This document shows, one piece after another, positions 45,016-56,300 of a stretch of DNA of 64,000 bases. The position numbers and the translations under genes are program-made. Each line of letters opens with the position of its first letter. The stretch's first letter is position 1. Source of the stretch: an uncultured Mucispirillum sp. (GTDB lineage: Bacteria > Chrysiogenota > Deferribacteres > Deferribacterales > Mucispirillaceae); the NCBI GenBank assembly GCA_944324495.1, contig CALUWN010000008.1:38844-102843 (forward strand), written 5' to 3'. The notes under the pieces are model-generated. The model had not been told where the DNA came from. It saw only the letters and a program-made list of their open reading frames with translations, and did not search any database.

Positions 45016-46224
45016 ATGGTTAAAAAAATCCTGAAAATAATATCATATACACTTGTAGGTATAATTGCATTTGCTCTTATTTTAAGTTTTGTATTATGGG
45101 CAGTGATACCAGTTTATAATTTTCCAGAAGAACAAAAATTTAGTGGAGATAAATTTTATAATCCATATAAAGATTATGACAACGCCCATTATTATAGAGC
45201 AAATTTTCATGGTCATTCAAGGCTTACAGGTGGGCTTACAAACGGTAAAGATAACTCTTTAGAAGATGTATTTAAAGCATACCATGATTTAAAATATGGG
45301 TATGCTACCGTTTCTAACTATCACCATATTACACCTAAATCTTTCTATGGTTTTCCATTAATCCCTGCCCAAGAATATGGTGTAAACATATTTAAAACTC
45401 ACCTTTTATTAGTAGGCTCTACAAGAAAAGAATACTATGACCAGCCTTTACTTCAAGATGCTAATACTATTCAGTTTCGTATAAACATGGTAAAACCACA
45501 CACAAAAATAGTAACACTTGCTCACCCTGCTTTCTTAAACGGTATTGAAGTGGAGCATATGAAAAAATTAACAGGCTATGACTTAATGGAAGTAGTAAAT
45601 ACTTTTGCCCACTCTGTATCTCACTGGGATACAGCATTAACTAGTGGCAGACCTGCATTTTTACTGGCAAGTGATGATACTCATAATGTATTTATAAATA
45701 CAGATATTGGTAGAAATATTACTATGATACCACTTGAACCAAGTAAATATGAACTCTTATATGATACTTTAAAGCAAGGCTCAGTTTATGGCATAACTGT
45801 TCCTCATGCAATAGCTATGCTTAATAGAGATGAAAAATTAAAAGTATTAGAAAGCCACCCGCAGCTTTTATCTTTACAGGTTGATGATGAGGGGCTTATT
45901 AATATTAAATTAAATAGAAAAGTTGATAAAATAACATTTACATCAGATAATGGCAAAGAAAAAGCAAGTTTTGAAAATATTGATAATGCAAGCTATAAAT
46001 TTAATGCTGATGAAAGCTACCTGCGAGCTACTGCTTATTTTGATAACGGCTCAATTGCTTATTTTAACCCAGTGATTAGAACTAGTGACGGCTTAAAACC
46101 TAATATGCCAGAAATTCATATTAATTACCCATTAACTATTATAAAATACCTTTTCTCTATAATTCTTGCTGCCTGCATTATTTATGGGCTTTGGTATATG
46201 ACTATGAAAAGGAAAAGAAAATAG
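45016..46224 (+). CDS. Membrane-anchored PHP-type phosphoesterase-like protein
   Basis: 402 residues with an N-terminal membrane helix (about 5-30) and another at the C-terminus (about 375-395). Between them is a PHP-like metal-binding domain: NFHGHSRLTGG (HxH), SNYHHITP, IPAQEYG, TLAHPAF and LASDDTHN supply the expected His/Asp/Glu ligands. The substrate is unknown; it probably acts on the outer face of the inner membrane. GGAGG precedes the ATG. Downstream of an IS scar and transcribed away from the cobalamin operon. Confidence 0.75.
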   Translation: MVKKILKIISYTLVGIIAFALILSFVLWAVIPVYNFPEEQKFSGDKFYNPYKDYDNAHYYRANFHGHSRLTGGLTNGKDNSLEDVFKAYHDLKYGYATVSNYHHITPKSFYGFPLIPAQEYGVNIFKTHLLLVGSTRKEYYDQPLLQDANTIQFRINMVKPHTKIVTLAHPAFLNGIEVEHMKKLTGYDLMEVVNTFAHSVSHWDTALTSGRPAFLLASDDTHNVFINTDIGRNITMIPLEPSKYELLYDTLKQGSVYGITVPHAIAMLNRDEKLKVLESHPQLLSLQVDDEGLINIKLNRKVDKITFTSDNGKEKASFENIDNASYKFNADESYLRATAYFDNGSIAYFNPVIRTSDGLKPNMPEIHINYPLTIIKYLFSIILAACIIYGLWYMTMKRKRK

Positions 46225-46343
46225 CTTATAATATTAGGTAAGTTCAATCTTCTAATATACAAGTTAGTAAAATTTACAGACTCTTCGGCTTTGTTAGAAG
46301 CTTGCCTACGAGTAAAAAGATGATAATATCCTACCACTACCAT

Positions 46344-47279
46344 TTATATTATTTCTGTGATTTTATCTAGGATATAATTGATATTTTTTTTATCATAAAT
46401 CATTTCAAAGTGTTGTATCCAGATAATATAGTCTTTTATTCTTTTGCTTGTATTTATTGATATATCAAAAAAGTTTTGTTGTTTTATCGCTAACAGCTGA
46501 TGCATAAGTTCGTTTTCTATTTTTATATTTTCTACTATAAACCCTATTATATATTTTACTATACTTACTACTGCCCTTTCTAAATATCTTTCACTTCTAT
46601 TTAAGTGATATACTGTATAGGCTATTATATTATTATCACATTCTATTAATGAGTCCATTTTAAAGCTTATTATAAAATGTGTTAAAAATTTATAATAATA
46701 TTCTAAATATCTATTATAACTGCTAAAATTATCTTTTATTTCTTTTTCGCATATACTGTAATATATATTTTCATAAAGCTGCACTATATAGTAAAACAGT
46801 TTAATATATTTACGTAATTTTGAAAAATCAAATTCATAGTCTATATGCATATCATCATATGTTTTAAATTTAAACTGCTTAGGGGTCTTATTGATATTCG
46901 TTATTACTTTATTATAATACACCAGCTGTTCTATCAGGGGCATACTTTCTGTATTATTTAGAAAGGAATAATCTCCTTCCGGGTAGATTTTTTGCAGCTT
47001 TCTTACAAGCTCCTGTGATATTTCAAGAGCTCTTTTATACATTATATTCATTATATTAGATGGGCTGCCGCTAAGGATTTTTTCATGCTCTACTTCTGAC
47101 ATAAAAAGCTGAAGCAGTGATTCCATTATTTCATATTCTATTTTATAATTCTTCTTATTACTTAATATATACAGTATATTTTCGGGAAGCATATAATAAG
47201 TATATACATCATTGATATACTTATTTAAGTAGGGATATTGTAATAAGGTATTGGCCAGCTGTCTATGTTTATATCCCAT
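46344..47279 (-). CDS. Unknown all-helical protein, 311 residues
   Basis: Not recognised. No signal peptide or clear membrane segment. It is rich in Tyr, Ile, Asn and Lys, with long predicted helices throughout (for example EYEIMESLLQLFMSEVE, KLRKYIKLFYYIVQLYE, DYIIWIQHFEMIYDKK). GGAG lies eight to eleven bases before the ATG. It stands alone between two unrelated genes. Composition is like its neighbours. Confidence 0.6.
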   Translation of the reverse strand: MGYKHRQLANTLLQYPYLNKYINDVYTYYMLPENILYILSNKKNYKIEYEIMESLLQLFMSEVEHEKILSGSPSNIMNIMYKRALEISQELVRKLQKIYPEGDYSFLNNTESMPLIEQLVYYNKVITNINKTPKQFKFKTYDDMHIDYEFDFSKLRKYIKLFYYIVQLYENIYYSICEKEIKDNFSSYNRYLEYYYKFLTHFIISFKMDSLIECDNNIIAYTVYHLNRSERYLERAVVSIVKYIIGFIVENIKIENELMHQLLAIKQQNFFDISINTSKRIKDYIIWIQHFEMIYDKKNINYILDKITEII

Positions 47280-47512
47280 TTTGTTACTCCATTTATAAAT
47301 TTAAAGGTATATGCAGGAAAAGAATAAGATGTAGATACATTATATAAATGCTATAACTTGTGATATGTATAGTTTTTATTTGTAGTGGTAGAGAATATGA
47401 GTTTTAGTCATTTAAATTTCTTTTTTTATACATACTTATTACTTTATCCCTGCACATACCATTTTTAGTCTTTTTATATTACTTTTATCAGATTACATAA
47501 TTAATGATACAA

Positions 47513-48472
47513 TTATCTTTCATACTCTTCCCACTGGCAGAGTTTTACTCTCTTATTATCTAATGTTATTATAAATACTGGTGTTTTATTTAAATTGCAG
47601 TATTTTTTTATTTCAGCTATATCTGATAAAAAATAAAGTGTTGCATAAGCGTCTGCCTGTTCGGTTGTATCCGCTATTACACTTACTGATTTATAATTAT
47701 TGCATGGTTCAAAACTTACTCCGCTGAATATATGGGTTATCCTTTTATTATCTGATGTTATAAAATATCTTTCATAGTTCCCGCTTGTGGCTACAGCTTT
47801 ATTACTTAGTTTAAGTATTTCTGCAGCACTGCCTTTTTTATCAGGGTCTTCTATAGAGATAGTATAAGGTAATTTACCATATTTCATACCATGGGTATAT
47901 AAATCACCTCCTGCACTTACTATAAAGTTTTTAAAACCTTCTTCTTTCATATACTCTACTGTCTTATCTACTATATAGCCTTTTGAATTGGCACTTACAT
48001 CTATATAAGTATCTGCATATTTAATTATAAAACCGTCTTCTAGTTTAATATTTTCAAAACCGGCTGCTTTTTTAGCTTTGTCTAATGCTTCCTGTGATGG
48101 CATACTTAATGGCTTATCTGGAAAGCCATATTCTCTTGATACTGTAATAGATGTAGGGTCATATATACCATTACTCATTTTATAATATTTGCTCGCATAT
48201 TGATATAACTCTATAAATTCATCTGATACTGATACTTTACTGCCTGCACGGCTTTCTCCTATTTTTATCTGGTCATTATTTATCTTATTTGTCAGCTCCT
48301 TGATAAATGTTACTATTTTATAATATTCTTCTTCCTTACCTGCTTCTATTGCTACATGAACTATTGTACCCATTTCAAAAAAATACTTATTGACAAGCTC
48401 TTCTTCATTCGATTTACAGCCTGAAAAAGTTAAAAAAACAAATATTATAAATAAGTTTGTAATATATTTCAA
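47513..48472 (-). CDS. apbE: ApbE lipoprotein: FAD:protein FMN transferase
   Basis: 319 residues with lipobox TFSGC (Cys near residue 19). ApbE attaches FMN covalently to a Thr of flavoproteins such as NqrB/C or RnfD/G on the outer face of the inner membrane. FFEMGTIVHV, the GGDLYTHG region, ATSGNYERYF and TTEQADAYATLYF (metal-binding Asp/Thr) are diagnostic. The start is TTG 48472, chosen because GAGG lies six bases upstream and the signal peptide begins there; there is no ATG at that place. A TGTCATT palindrome lies 46 bases upstream. Confidence 0.9.
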   Translation of the reverse strand: MKYITNLFIIFVFLTFSGCKSNEEELVNKYFFEMGTIVHVAIEAGKEEEYYKIVTFIKELTNKINNDQIKIGESRAGSKVSVSDEFIELYQYASKYYKMSNGIYDPTSITVSREYGFPDKPLSMPSQEALDKAKKAAGFENIKLEDGFIIKYADTYIDVSANSKGYIVDKTVEYMKEEGFKNFIVSAGGDLYTHGMKYGKLPYTISIEDPDKKGSAAEILKLSNKAVATSGNYERYFITSDNKRITHIFSGVSFEPCNNYKSVSVIADTTEQADAYATLYFLSDIAEIKKYCNLNKTPVFIITLDNKRVKLCQWEEYER

Positions 48473-48517
48473 TTGATACCTCTTCTATAATAGGTAGTAA
48501 TAGTCCACAACAACCAA

Positions 48518-48546
48518 TGTCATTCAAAATGACATATGTTTTTTAT
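48518..48546. repeat. TGTCATT palindrome, copy 1
   Basis: TGTCATTCAAAATGACA (48518-48534) is a 7+3+7 inverted repeat followed by TATGTTTTTTAT. The same sequence occurs near 52130 and 56900. It precedes apbE by 46 bases on the minus strand. Confidence 0.8.
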
Positions 48547-48606
48547 ACCAATAACCACACACAGCAGATACAGTATATTTTACTGCACCTGCTGTGATAA
48601 TATTAA

Positions 48607-51600
48607 TTATTCGCCATTATGATATACTACAAAGTCAAATGCATCTAAACCAAGATATCCTGTACCAGTTTTATCTGGTGCTTGGTTTCGCCACATATAG
48701 TTGCCTTTATCTGCTATATAGCCTATACCGTTTGTTGTAATATCATTCCTGCCAGTGATGTTATTGTTTGTTATATCGCCAAATACTTTTGTTCCTAAAT
48801 CTGTTCCTGCTGCAATTGCATCTTTATCATATAATGCATATAATGATGTAACATAGTGCCTTTGGGTAACCAAGTTTTCACTGTCAACACCTTCACCTAC
48901 TATTTTATTATCATTAAAAAGTTTTACTGCATTTTTCCAAATATTTTCAGCAGTTGCACCATGTGATAATGGCATATATACTCCATACCTTGTTAGATAC
49001 TGTAATATTTCTGTATTGTTTTTCCTTGCACGCCATACTGGTGTTGCATTTACTGTGTAATACCTGTAAAGGCCTATACCATAGTTATACTGGTTACTAA
49101 TTGATGGATCACTATTACCTGGATTTGTAAAAGCATTAAAATCGGTTCCAAAAGAAGTATCTCCATTAGTAAACCTTCCTTTTATATTGTTATACCAGTA
49201 TTCAAGCACATATCCCGGTAATACTGGGTGTGATGCTGTAATATCTCCAAGAGTTTCATCTGGAAATCTTTCTATTTCATACAGCATAGAGCTTGATAAA
49301 AGCTGTGGCTGAAAACCACTAGTCCCATAATCTTTTGTATTTGGGAAGTTACTCATTCTAGCTTCCATTACAAATGGTGTTGCAAAAAACTTGTGTCTTC
49401 CATCTGCTGACGGTAAATCGGCTGTGCCTCTATTTTTTCTAAAAAAGAAATCTGGCATAGTATCCTTAAATTCATCATTAACGCAGGCTGCTTCACTATC
49501 TGGACAGCTTGATTTAGTTTTGCGGACATCATAATCTACAAAAGTAAAAACACCTTTTTTGTTTGCAAAAAATGTTGTGTTCCTGCCGTTAGGGCTGTAT
49601 TTAAAGCCTGCACTGTTTCTTATACCGGCACCAAACACTTTGGATATTGAACCATGTTTCACTTCTGCAGCTGTAAGACCATGTTTTTTCATTACTAAAT
49701 CACTGTATTTCCTTTTACTTTGGTCATAAAGGCCGTAAAAATAATGTGGAAAATATATATATGAATATTTTGAACCTGCATTCATATTCACAAATAAAAA
49801 TGCATTCGTCCTATACGGTCTGTAAGGAAGAGTGGTAATATTCATTGTGTTATCATCGTTATAGCTTACTGTCTCCCGTGCTTCGTTATAAGGGTTATAT
49901 GGAAGAACTGCAAAGTTTGGCATTACTTTTTCTCCAGCTAACCTTGTAGCCGCACCATCTATGTCCATCTCACCATATACAAACTTAAATAAATTTGCTT
50001 TTTCTGCCGCTTCAAATGTATCTATATATGATACAGGGTCTGCCTCTACAAATGATAGAAAATCATCATCTTCTGCATTTGTGCTAGGGTTATAAGATAC
50101 TCCAAGTGCTGGGATATCTGTCCAGTAATACATTTTCCCTGTTTCTAATGAATATCCGTGAGTTGGCCCCAAAAGATGAGTGATTTTTATGTTGCCTTCT
50201 GCATTTGGGTCATTTGTTATGCTGTCTTTATTAACATAAAAATGATGTAGTCTTTCTTTTACCTGACCATCTTCATAATATCTTATGGTAAATACTATAC
50301 TGCCGTCGTTTAAAAGCATAGTAGGAAGAAGTGCATGGTTCATATTTGCAAATGCAAAGCCTACTGCATAAAGCTCTTCTGCTGAATGGTCATGCTCGGT
50401 ACATTCAAAAGTAACTAATTTAGGCTGAACTGTCTCCCCTCGTTTGATTCTATAATAGTTTTCAGAATCTACATCTAAATCTACTATATAACCTTTGCCG
50501 TTAGGGCCTGTATAATATATTTCTGTATCTGTTGCCACTGCTGTTAGACCGGCACCTAATATCCTTTGAAGACCGGGTACTTTTACTGCTCCTATCTTGC
50601 CTTTACTTTCTGCCTGATATGTGCAGCCTTTATTATGGTTAAATACATTATTTTCAAACTCTGATTTTTCGTTGCAAAAGGTTTCGTTATAGTTGGCATT
50701 GCCTATAATATAATATTCCTTATCTGTTTCATTTAATGATATGGTTGTATCTAAATCTGATGTTAAGGCAATAGTGTTAACAAACCTGCCGTCTACACCG
50801 TTATTCGTTACAACTCGGCCAGCATGCATTTTATATAAATCTGCTGGGTTATCGCTTATATCTATACCAGAGTAACCAAACCAGCTGTTATTGGCTTTAA
50901 TGTGATACTGGTAATCGTTTACTAACTCTGCTGTTGTAAAGTTAGTTACTGCTCCTATGGTATACATTTTTTTGTCATCAGTAATAATTACTGGGTAGTT
51001 ATTATGACGAAGAAGTGCTACACGGAGCCTGTTATAATTGATAACTTTATCATTTCTAAATGCCGGCAGAGCTATAGGCGGCCCATAAGATGCTACAAAG
51101 GCTGCCTTACTGTTTATACCATTTGCTTCATCTACAGTATCACCGTTAGCAAGCCATGCTGTTATTCTATTATTATCCTTAGTAATATTATCTGCCCAGT
51201 TGTTCTTTGAATTAGTAGAACTTACATGCTCTGCACCGCCGGGAGCTTTTACTGCCGCTTCATACATTGCTGAGCCTATCTTTGTCTGTAAGTCAAGCAT
51301 GCCTCTATATGCTGTAAAGCCTGCCTGAAACAGACCATCTTTTCTGTGGAAAAGAACTGTTGATGGCGATGTTGCTACTGTTATTATATTATGCCTGTCT
51401 GCTGTATTTAATACCACATTAGCTGAGTATGCCTCGCCTATATTGGCTGGCCGGCTGGCTGATGTAGTAGCATCTGAATCATTATCACCAGTTATATTCT
51501 GGTCAGTTGATGCTGAAGTTATTGCATCTATACTTATTGTTTGAGTAACATATTCGCCATTGCCATCTTTAAACTTTACTACCACTACTCCGTCTGGGTC

Positions 51601-52041
51601 AAAGTCAGCTTCTGTGCCATTTTTTTGAAGCTCTACATTAACTGGCTCACATTCATAACTGCCTGTATCTGGGTTAGCTTTAAGAGCACTTACTGCTGTT
51701 AAACCACCTGTGCTTTGAAAACTTACACCGCTGCCATCTTCTGCTGACCATTCACATGTGCCGCCCTCTAGTTTGCTGTAATCATCTACTATAAGGTCTG
51801 CACTTAATGAATATTGTAAATGTGCTTCCTGCATTTTCTGTGGTGTGCTGGTATCACCATTATCTAATACATTTACACTTTCTTTATATACAAAGCCAAT
51901 TGTTGGCATAACTCCTTCTGTGCCCCAGTATGCTCCCGCCTCTATATCTTCTGGAGATATATGATACCTGTTTTCACAGGAAATAACAAATGGTATCAAT
52001 ATCATAGTGGCAAGAAGTATCTTTAACGACTTTCTCATCAT
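48607..52041 (-). CDS. Very large surface lipoprotein of unknown function
   Basis: 1144 residues with a signal peptide ending in lipobox FVISC (Cys near residue 21). The body is Gly/Asn/Asp/Thr/Tyr-rich, beta-like, with no domain I recognise; it has several Cys pairs (for example NETFCNEKSEFENN with NKGCTYQ, and KSSCPDSEAACVND). The length, lack of Lys-rich regions and lipid anchor suggest an exposed or periplasmic adhesin- or binding-type protein. ATG 52041 has GGAG seven bases upstream; an upstream frame extension lacks one. No G tract lies in it. A TGTCATT palindrome is about 90 bases upstream. Confidence 0.7.
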   Translation of the reverse strand: MMRKSLKILLATMILIPFVISCENRYHISPEDIEAGAYWGTEGVMPTIGFVYKESVNVLDNGDTSTPQKMQEAHLQYSLSADLIVDDYSKLEGGTCEWSAEDGSGVSFQSTGGLTAVSALKANPDTGSYECEPVNVELQKNGTEADFDPDGVVVVKFKDGNGEYVTQTISIDAITSASTDQNITGDNDSDATTSASRPANIGEAYSANVVLNTADRHNIITVATSPSTVLFHRKDGLFQAGFTAYRGMLDLQTKIGSAMYEAAVKAPGGAEHVSSTNSKNNWADNITKDNNRITAWLANGDTVDEANGINSKAAFVASYGPPIALPAFRNDKVINYNRLRVALLRHNNYPVIITDDKKMYTIGAVTNFTTAELVNDYQYHIKANNSWFGYSGIDISDNPADLYKMHAGRVVTNNGVDGRFVNTIALTSDLDTTISLNETDKEYYIIGNANYNETFCNEKSEFENNVFNHNKGCTYQAESKGKIGAVKVPGLQRILGAGLTAVATDTEIYYTGPNGKGYIVDLDVDSENYYRIKRGETVQPKLVTFECTEHDHSAEELYAVGFAFANMNHALLPTMLLNDGSIVFTIRYYEDGQVKERLHHFYVNKDSITNDPNAEGNIKITHLLGPTHGYSLETGKMYYWTDIPALGVSYNPSTNAEDDDFLSFVEADPVSYIDTFEAAEKANLFKFVYGEMDIDGAATRLAGEKVMPNFAVLPYNPYNEARETVSYNDDNTMNITTLPYRPYRTNAFLFVNMNAGSKYSYIYFPHYFYGLYDQSKRKYSDLVMKKHGLTAAEVKHGSISKVFGAGIRNSAGFKYSPNGRNTTFFANKKGVFTFVDYDVRKTKSSCPDSEAACVNDEFKDTMPDFFFRKNRGTADLPSADGRHKFFATPFVMEARMSNFPNTKDYGTSGFQPQLLSSSMLYEIERFPDETLGDITASHPVLPGYVLEYWYNNIKGRFTNGDTSFGTDFNAFTNPGNSDPSISNQYNYGIGLYRYYTVNATPVWRARKNNTEILQYLTRYGVYMPLSHGATAENIWKNAVKLFNDNKIVGEGVDSENLVTQRHYVTSLYALYDKDAIAAGTDLGTKVFGDITNNNITGRNDITTNGIGYIADKGNYMWRNQAPDKTGTGYLGLDAFDFVVYHNGE

Positions 52042-52129
52042 ATATTTACTCCATACATAATACAAATATTATTAAAACTATAATAAAATGTTTTTTATAC
52101 ACTGTGTCATTATTGAACACATCCACCTT

Positions 52130-52158
52130 TGTCATTCAAAATGGTATATGTTTTTTAT
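52130..52158. repeat. TGTCATT palindrome, copy 2 (imperfect)
   Basis: TGTCATTCAAAATGGTA followed by TATGTTTTTTAT; the right arm has two mismatches compared with copies 1 and 3. It lies between the large lipoprotein gene and the LysM protein gene. Confidence 0.75.
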
Positions 52159-52208
52159 CCATATCCAGCACTCTTAATGACACAATGTATATCACATTAC
52201 CTTTTTAT

Positions 52209-53252
52209 TTACTCCTTAAACCTGTAACCTAAACGGATACCTGCTGTAAAACCACTTGATAAGTCTGTATGTATCGCCTGCTCGTCTCGGCTTAATGGTA
52301 ATACATAGTTATATTCAAGGTTGATACCAAAAAGAAAATCTTTATATACATAGTTAAAGCCTGTAACTGCTGATACTCCCATATGGTTTTTGATTAAATT
52401 GCAGTTGCTTGTTTGTGATTCTATTACATTCTGCACTGATAATGTATAGCTTGGGCCTACACCTATATATGGCTGGATACCGCTGTCCTGCAATGATATA
52501 TTTCTTTGTAAAAGGAAATATGGCTTAACTGCAAAGCCTATGCTTTCTGCCTCTGTTAATGACTGACCTTTATCTGTTACTGTGTGGTTATTGCCATATA
52601 AGTAACTGCCATCAAGTGAGAACATAAATGCAAACCATTTATTGATTTGGATATTCCAGTCAAAGCCACCGCCATAGCCAAATGGAGCTACATCCATTGC
52701 ATTAATATCGCCCGGAAGTTTCGCAAAACCACGAAATGCTATATACATTGGGTATTCTTCTTCGATGCTTACCGGCTTGTTCCTTGCTTCTTCCATACGG
52801 CGTCTTTCTTCTTCTAATCTTCTCCTTTCTTCTGCAAGGCGTCTCTCTTCGGCTGCTTTCTCTTTATCAAGTCTTGCACGCTCTTCCGCTAGTCTCCTCT
52901 CTTCTGCAAGCCTTTTCCTTTCTGCATCAAGTGCTGCCGCTTCTCTTGCCCGCCTTGCTTTCTCTACTCCCTTTCTATCGATAAAAAGGATCTTATTACC
53001 CGGATATATAAGATTTACATTTTTAATATATGGGTTGATTTTATGCAGTTCCTGATATGTTGTGCCATACATATCAGCTATGCCTTTTAGGTAGTCGCCT
53101 TTTTTGATTGTATACCATACTGCTTCTTCGCCTTCCTGCAGCTGCATGCCGCCTGGAAGCTGACCATTTTGCTGGGCTAAAATTAAGCCCGGATAAAAAC
53201 TTATTAAACATACTACTATTAATAAAATATTTTTCTTTAATCTTTTTGTCAT
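52209..53252 (-). CDS. LysM outer-membrane protein with coiled-coil linker and beta-barrel
   Basis: 347 residues. Signal peptide (ends near LILA-Q), LysM domain at about 45-92 (WYTIKKGDYLKGIADMYG, NLIYPGNKILF) for peptidoglycan contact, then a charged coiled coil of about 65 residues made of (A/L)EERRLAEER-type repeats, then an OmpA/OmpW-like beta-barrel of about 180 residues ending in FKE with aromatic-rich strands (IRLGYRF). It would tether the outer membrane to the wall. ATG 53252 has GGAG eight bases upstream. A nine-G tract lies 25-33 bases upstream of the start. Confidence 0.8.
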   Translation of the reverse strand: MTKRLKKNILLIVVCLISFYPGLILAQQNGQLPGGMQLQEGEEAVWYTIKKGDYLKGIADMYGTTYQELHKINPYIKNVNLIYPGNKILFIDRKGVEKARRAREAAALDAERKRLAEERRLAEERARLDKEKAAEERRLAEERRRLEEERRRMEEARNKPVSIEEEYPMYIAFRGFAKLPGDINAMDVAPFGYGGGFDWNIQINKWFAFMFSLDGSYLYGNNHTVTDKGQSLTEAESIGFAVKPYFLLQRNISLQDSGIQPYIGVGPSYTLSVQNVIESQTSNCNLIKNHMGVSAVTGFNYVYKDFLFGINLEYNYVLPLSRDEQAIHTDLSSGFTAGIRLGYRFKE

Positions 53253-53276
53253 TCTTAATTCTCCATTATAAAAATT

Positions 53277-53285
53277 CCCCCCCCC
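53277..53285 (-). repeat. Nine-base G tract upstream of the LysM protein gene
   Basis: Nine C on the plus strand, 25 bases before ATG 53252. On the minus strand it is followed by AATTTTTATAATGGAG. It is in the promoter or leader region rather than in the coding part beginning with the signal peptide. A GTG 13 codons upstream, just before the tract, is in frame at this length. Confidence 0.9.
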
Positions 53286-53366
53286 AATCACTGAGACTTA
53301 GTCACAATTTCAGGGGAGGGTCCACTTAGTTAGTGCTCATTGGTTAGTTAATTTATTTAGTTACTA

Positions 53367-56300
53367 TTAAAAACCACTGCGTACATTATAAGCACGAACA
53401 CATGTGCCATATGTGTACCACTGACCATAATATCCCTTAGTTGTATCCTTTACTTTTAATAATAAAGGCATATTCCCTTCTATTCTGTTTGGATCTGTTT
53501 TATTAAAATAGAAGGCTATACCATTACCTAAACTTGTAGCACCTTCACTATTTATCTGAACTGTATAGTTAATAGTTTTGATATATGTACCATCTACAGA
53601 TAGACCAGCACCCCCTAAAGATTGTGCACCATGACTGTTTGCTGTAATCTCTGCAAATGCTCCAGAATCTTTTGATACTTTTGCGCTTGTATTTATTTGA
53701 TAAGCCTGCCAGAGATATATCAATTTACCATTATATCCCCCACGAGGATCACCCCAGTCACCATTAGGTTGTTGTATTCTTGCACCAGATTCATACGGAG
53801 TCACACGTATAATCTCACCACTAGTTGAACACCATGTAATTGATGGACCAAACATCTGATACCCACCATCAGCTACATCTAAGCCCCATATCTCTACTGG
53901 TGCAGATAATGGGCCACCTGATATTTGAAGACCTATACCATTAGCATTATCAAATGGATTAAATGACACTTTACCGATAAATCCATATTGATTTACTTCA
54001 TTTGTAAAATCAAGTACATTTGTTTGACCTGTATGAAATGGATTATTAACATTAGAGCTTGATTTACCATAATTATTTGTATTCAGCTGGTGTATCCATT
54101 TATATGTTGCACCTTCAATATTTGTAAGTTCTTTTATATCAATAATGTTTTGAATATTTTCTCCTTGACCATTACCGCTGTTACGAACAGTAGCTTTATA
54201 GCCTATATTTCTTTTAACTCTTAGGTCTACATAAACATTATTGTTTTTACCCCAAACTATTTCATCACTATTTTCTGTATCATAAACTTTTAAAAACACT
54301 CTAAATGTTTTTTGAGCCTGTTCACCTGTTTTATTTGCTCTTTTTTCATCAGGCCAGTTTAAGATAATTGCAGCTTCACCATTATTATAATGTTCTTTAC
54401 CACTACTATCTATTCCACCTTCTGCTGTCCAAACAAAACGATATTTATTTGGGTTATCAAGCTCCATTTTTTTGCCTTCTGTATCTTTTGCAAAGCCAGT
54501 ACATATATGACGAATAGTATTAATCTTATCATCTGGAGTATAACATCTTGCTTCTATTGAACCAAATGTTTGCTTAACATTAACAGTAAAAGTTTTCTGC
54601 TGTGCTCTCATATCACCAACCACATTGCTTGCTGTAATAGTAAGATTAGCTTTTTTACCATCTCCCGCTTCTGTCCATGTTTTAGTGGCTTGTTGAGTTG
54701 TAAAGTTTGTATTATCAATTGTCCATTGATATTTAATATCTTTAAGCCACTTTCTAGCATCTTGACCGTTATATAGAATAGTGTTATCAAATGTAGCAGC
54801 AGTATCTACTACTATATTTTCTTTTGGTAAAACAATTTCTACAACTGGTGGATTTACTATAACACTAGTAGATACTGTTTTTTTAATATTAGTGTTTTTA
54901 ATAGATACATCTACAGTTATAGGATATGATTGACCAAATTTCTCTAACTCTATATTTTTCAACTCTGGGCTGTTAGTGCCTATAACTTGACCATCTTTTT
55001 TCCATTGATATACTATTTCGCCAGTAGTAGATGATACACCATCTATTTTAAAATCCCATATTAATGGGTTATCTTTATGCTGAGTTTTCTTAATAGCATT
55101 TGGACCAGTTGGCACATCTAAATTCTCATTAATATCTAAAAGTAATGTAACAGGTTTTACAAAACCATCTGCAAATACACCATCTTTAGACTTAACTTCT
55201 AATTTAACTTCATATTCACCATTTGCTTTATAAGTATGAGTTATAGTACGTTCGCCTTCTGTTCTTGTTTTGTCACCAAAATCCCAAACGTATGTTAAAT
55301 CACCTGCTGGAGTGTATTCAGGCCATATTACTGAAAATGTTCTTTCAAACTTATTATTGCTTGCAGGAGTTTGACTTATTTGAACAGTAGGTGCGTCAAT
55401 AGTAATTGTATAAGAAGAAGCACCTTCTTCTTGGTAACCATCACCTGTATATTTCACTTTTACCTGCACCTTATAAGGTGAACTATCTATATTTCTATAT
55501 TTTTTATATGTATAAGTTTTTGAATGATAGCCTTCTTGTGCTTCTTCTAATGGTGTCCATTCACCATCTGTTTCGCCAAAATGCCACTGGTATTCAAGTT
55601 TGCCTGTAGGCTTAGCACCATCTTGTCCTTTAAGAGTTGTATTGATAGAACAAGCCCAAGTTAAACGGTCTGAACCTGCACTCAAATTACATTTAAGTGG
55701 AGCTACATTTAATATTTTAGATATAGATACTTCTTCTTTATCTGTAATTGTTCCTTCTATATTTTCAGATTCGCCTGTAACTGTGATAGTCTTTTTATTT
55801 TCGCCTTCACCTTCTTCATAGAAACATGTTTTTGGCTCTGTACCACTAGTAACTGTTATTTCTCCATTATCACCACAATCCCATTCAAAATCCATTGGGA
55901 TATCTACTTTTTCGCCATCAAGAGTGATTTCTGGATAACACGTTACAGATAAACCTTGTGAAGAACAAACAAGATTAACTTCTGGCTTTGGAATAGTTAT
56001 AGTTACATCTGCACTGCTTGTTAACTCACCAGTTCTTCCAGTAACTCTTGCGTTATAAGTTTTACCATATATATCATAAGTGTGATTAAAAACATTTTTT
56101 TCAGAAGAAATGCCAGCAATTGTAGTATCATACTGCCATTCATATGTAACACTTTCTGAAGGAACACCTGAAAATGTCAAAGGTGTGTAAAATGAATACT
56201 GTAATGGATTATCTTGATTTTTTTCAGCATAAAGATAAGAATTAGATGCCTCCTTAGTCACCTCTTCTATTATAACTGATGTAGTAAAAGTACGATTAAA

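Noticed and set aside
52736..53055. Leucine/serine-rich plus-strand frames opposite the LysM gene
   Set aside because: These are antisense readings of the EERRLAEER coiled-coil codons.
53262..53267. TATAAT before the LysM gene as a -10 box
   Set aside because: Transcription would start after the ribosome site, leaving almost no leader, and no -35 matches at 16-18 bases.
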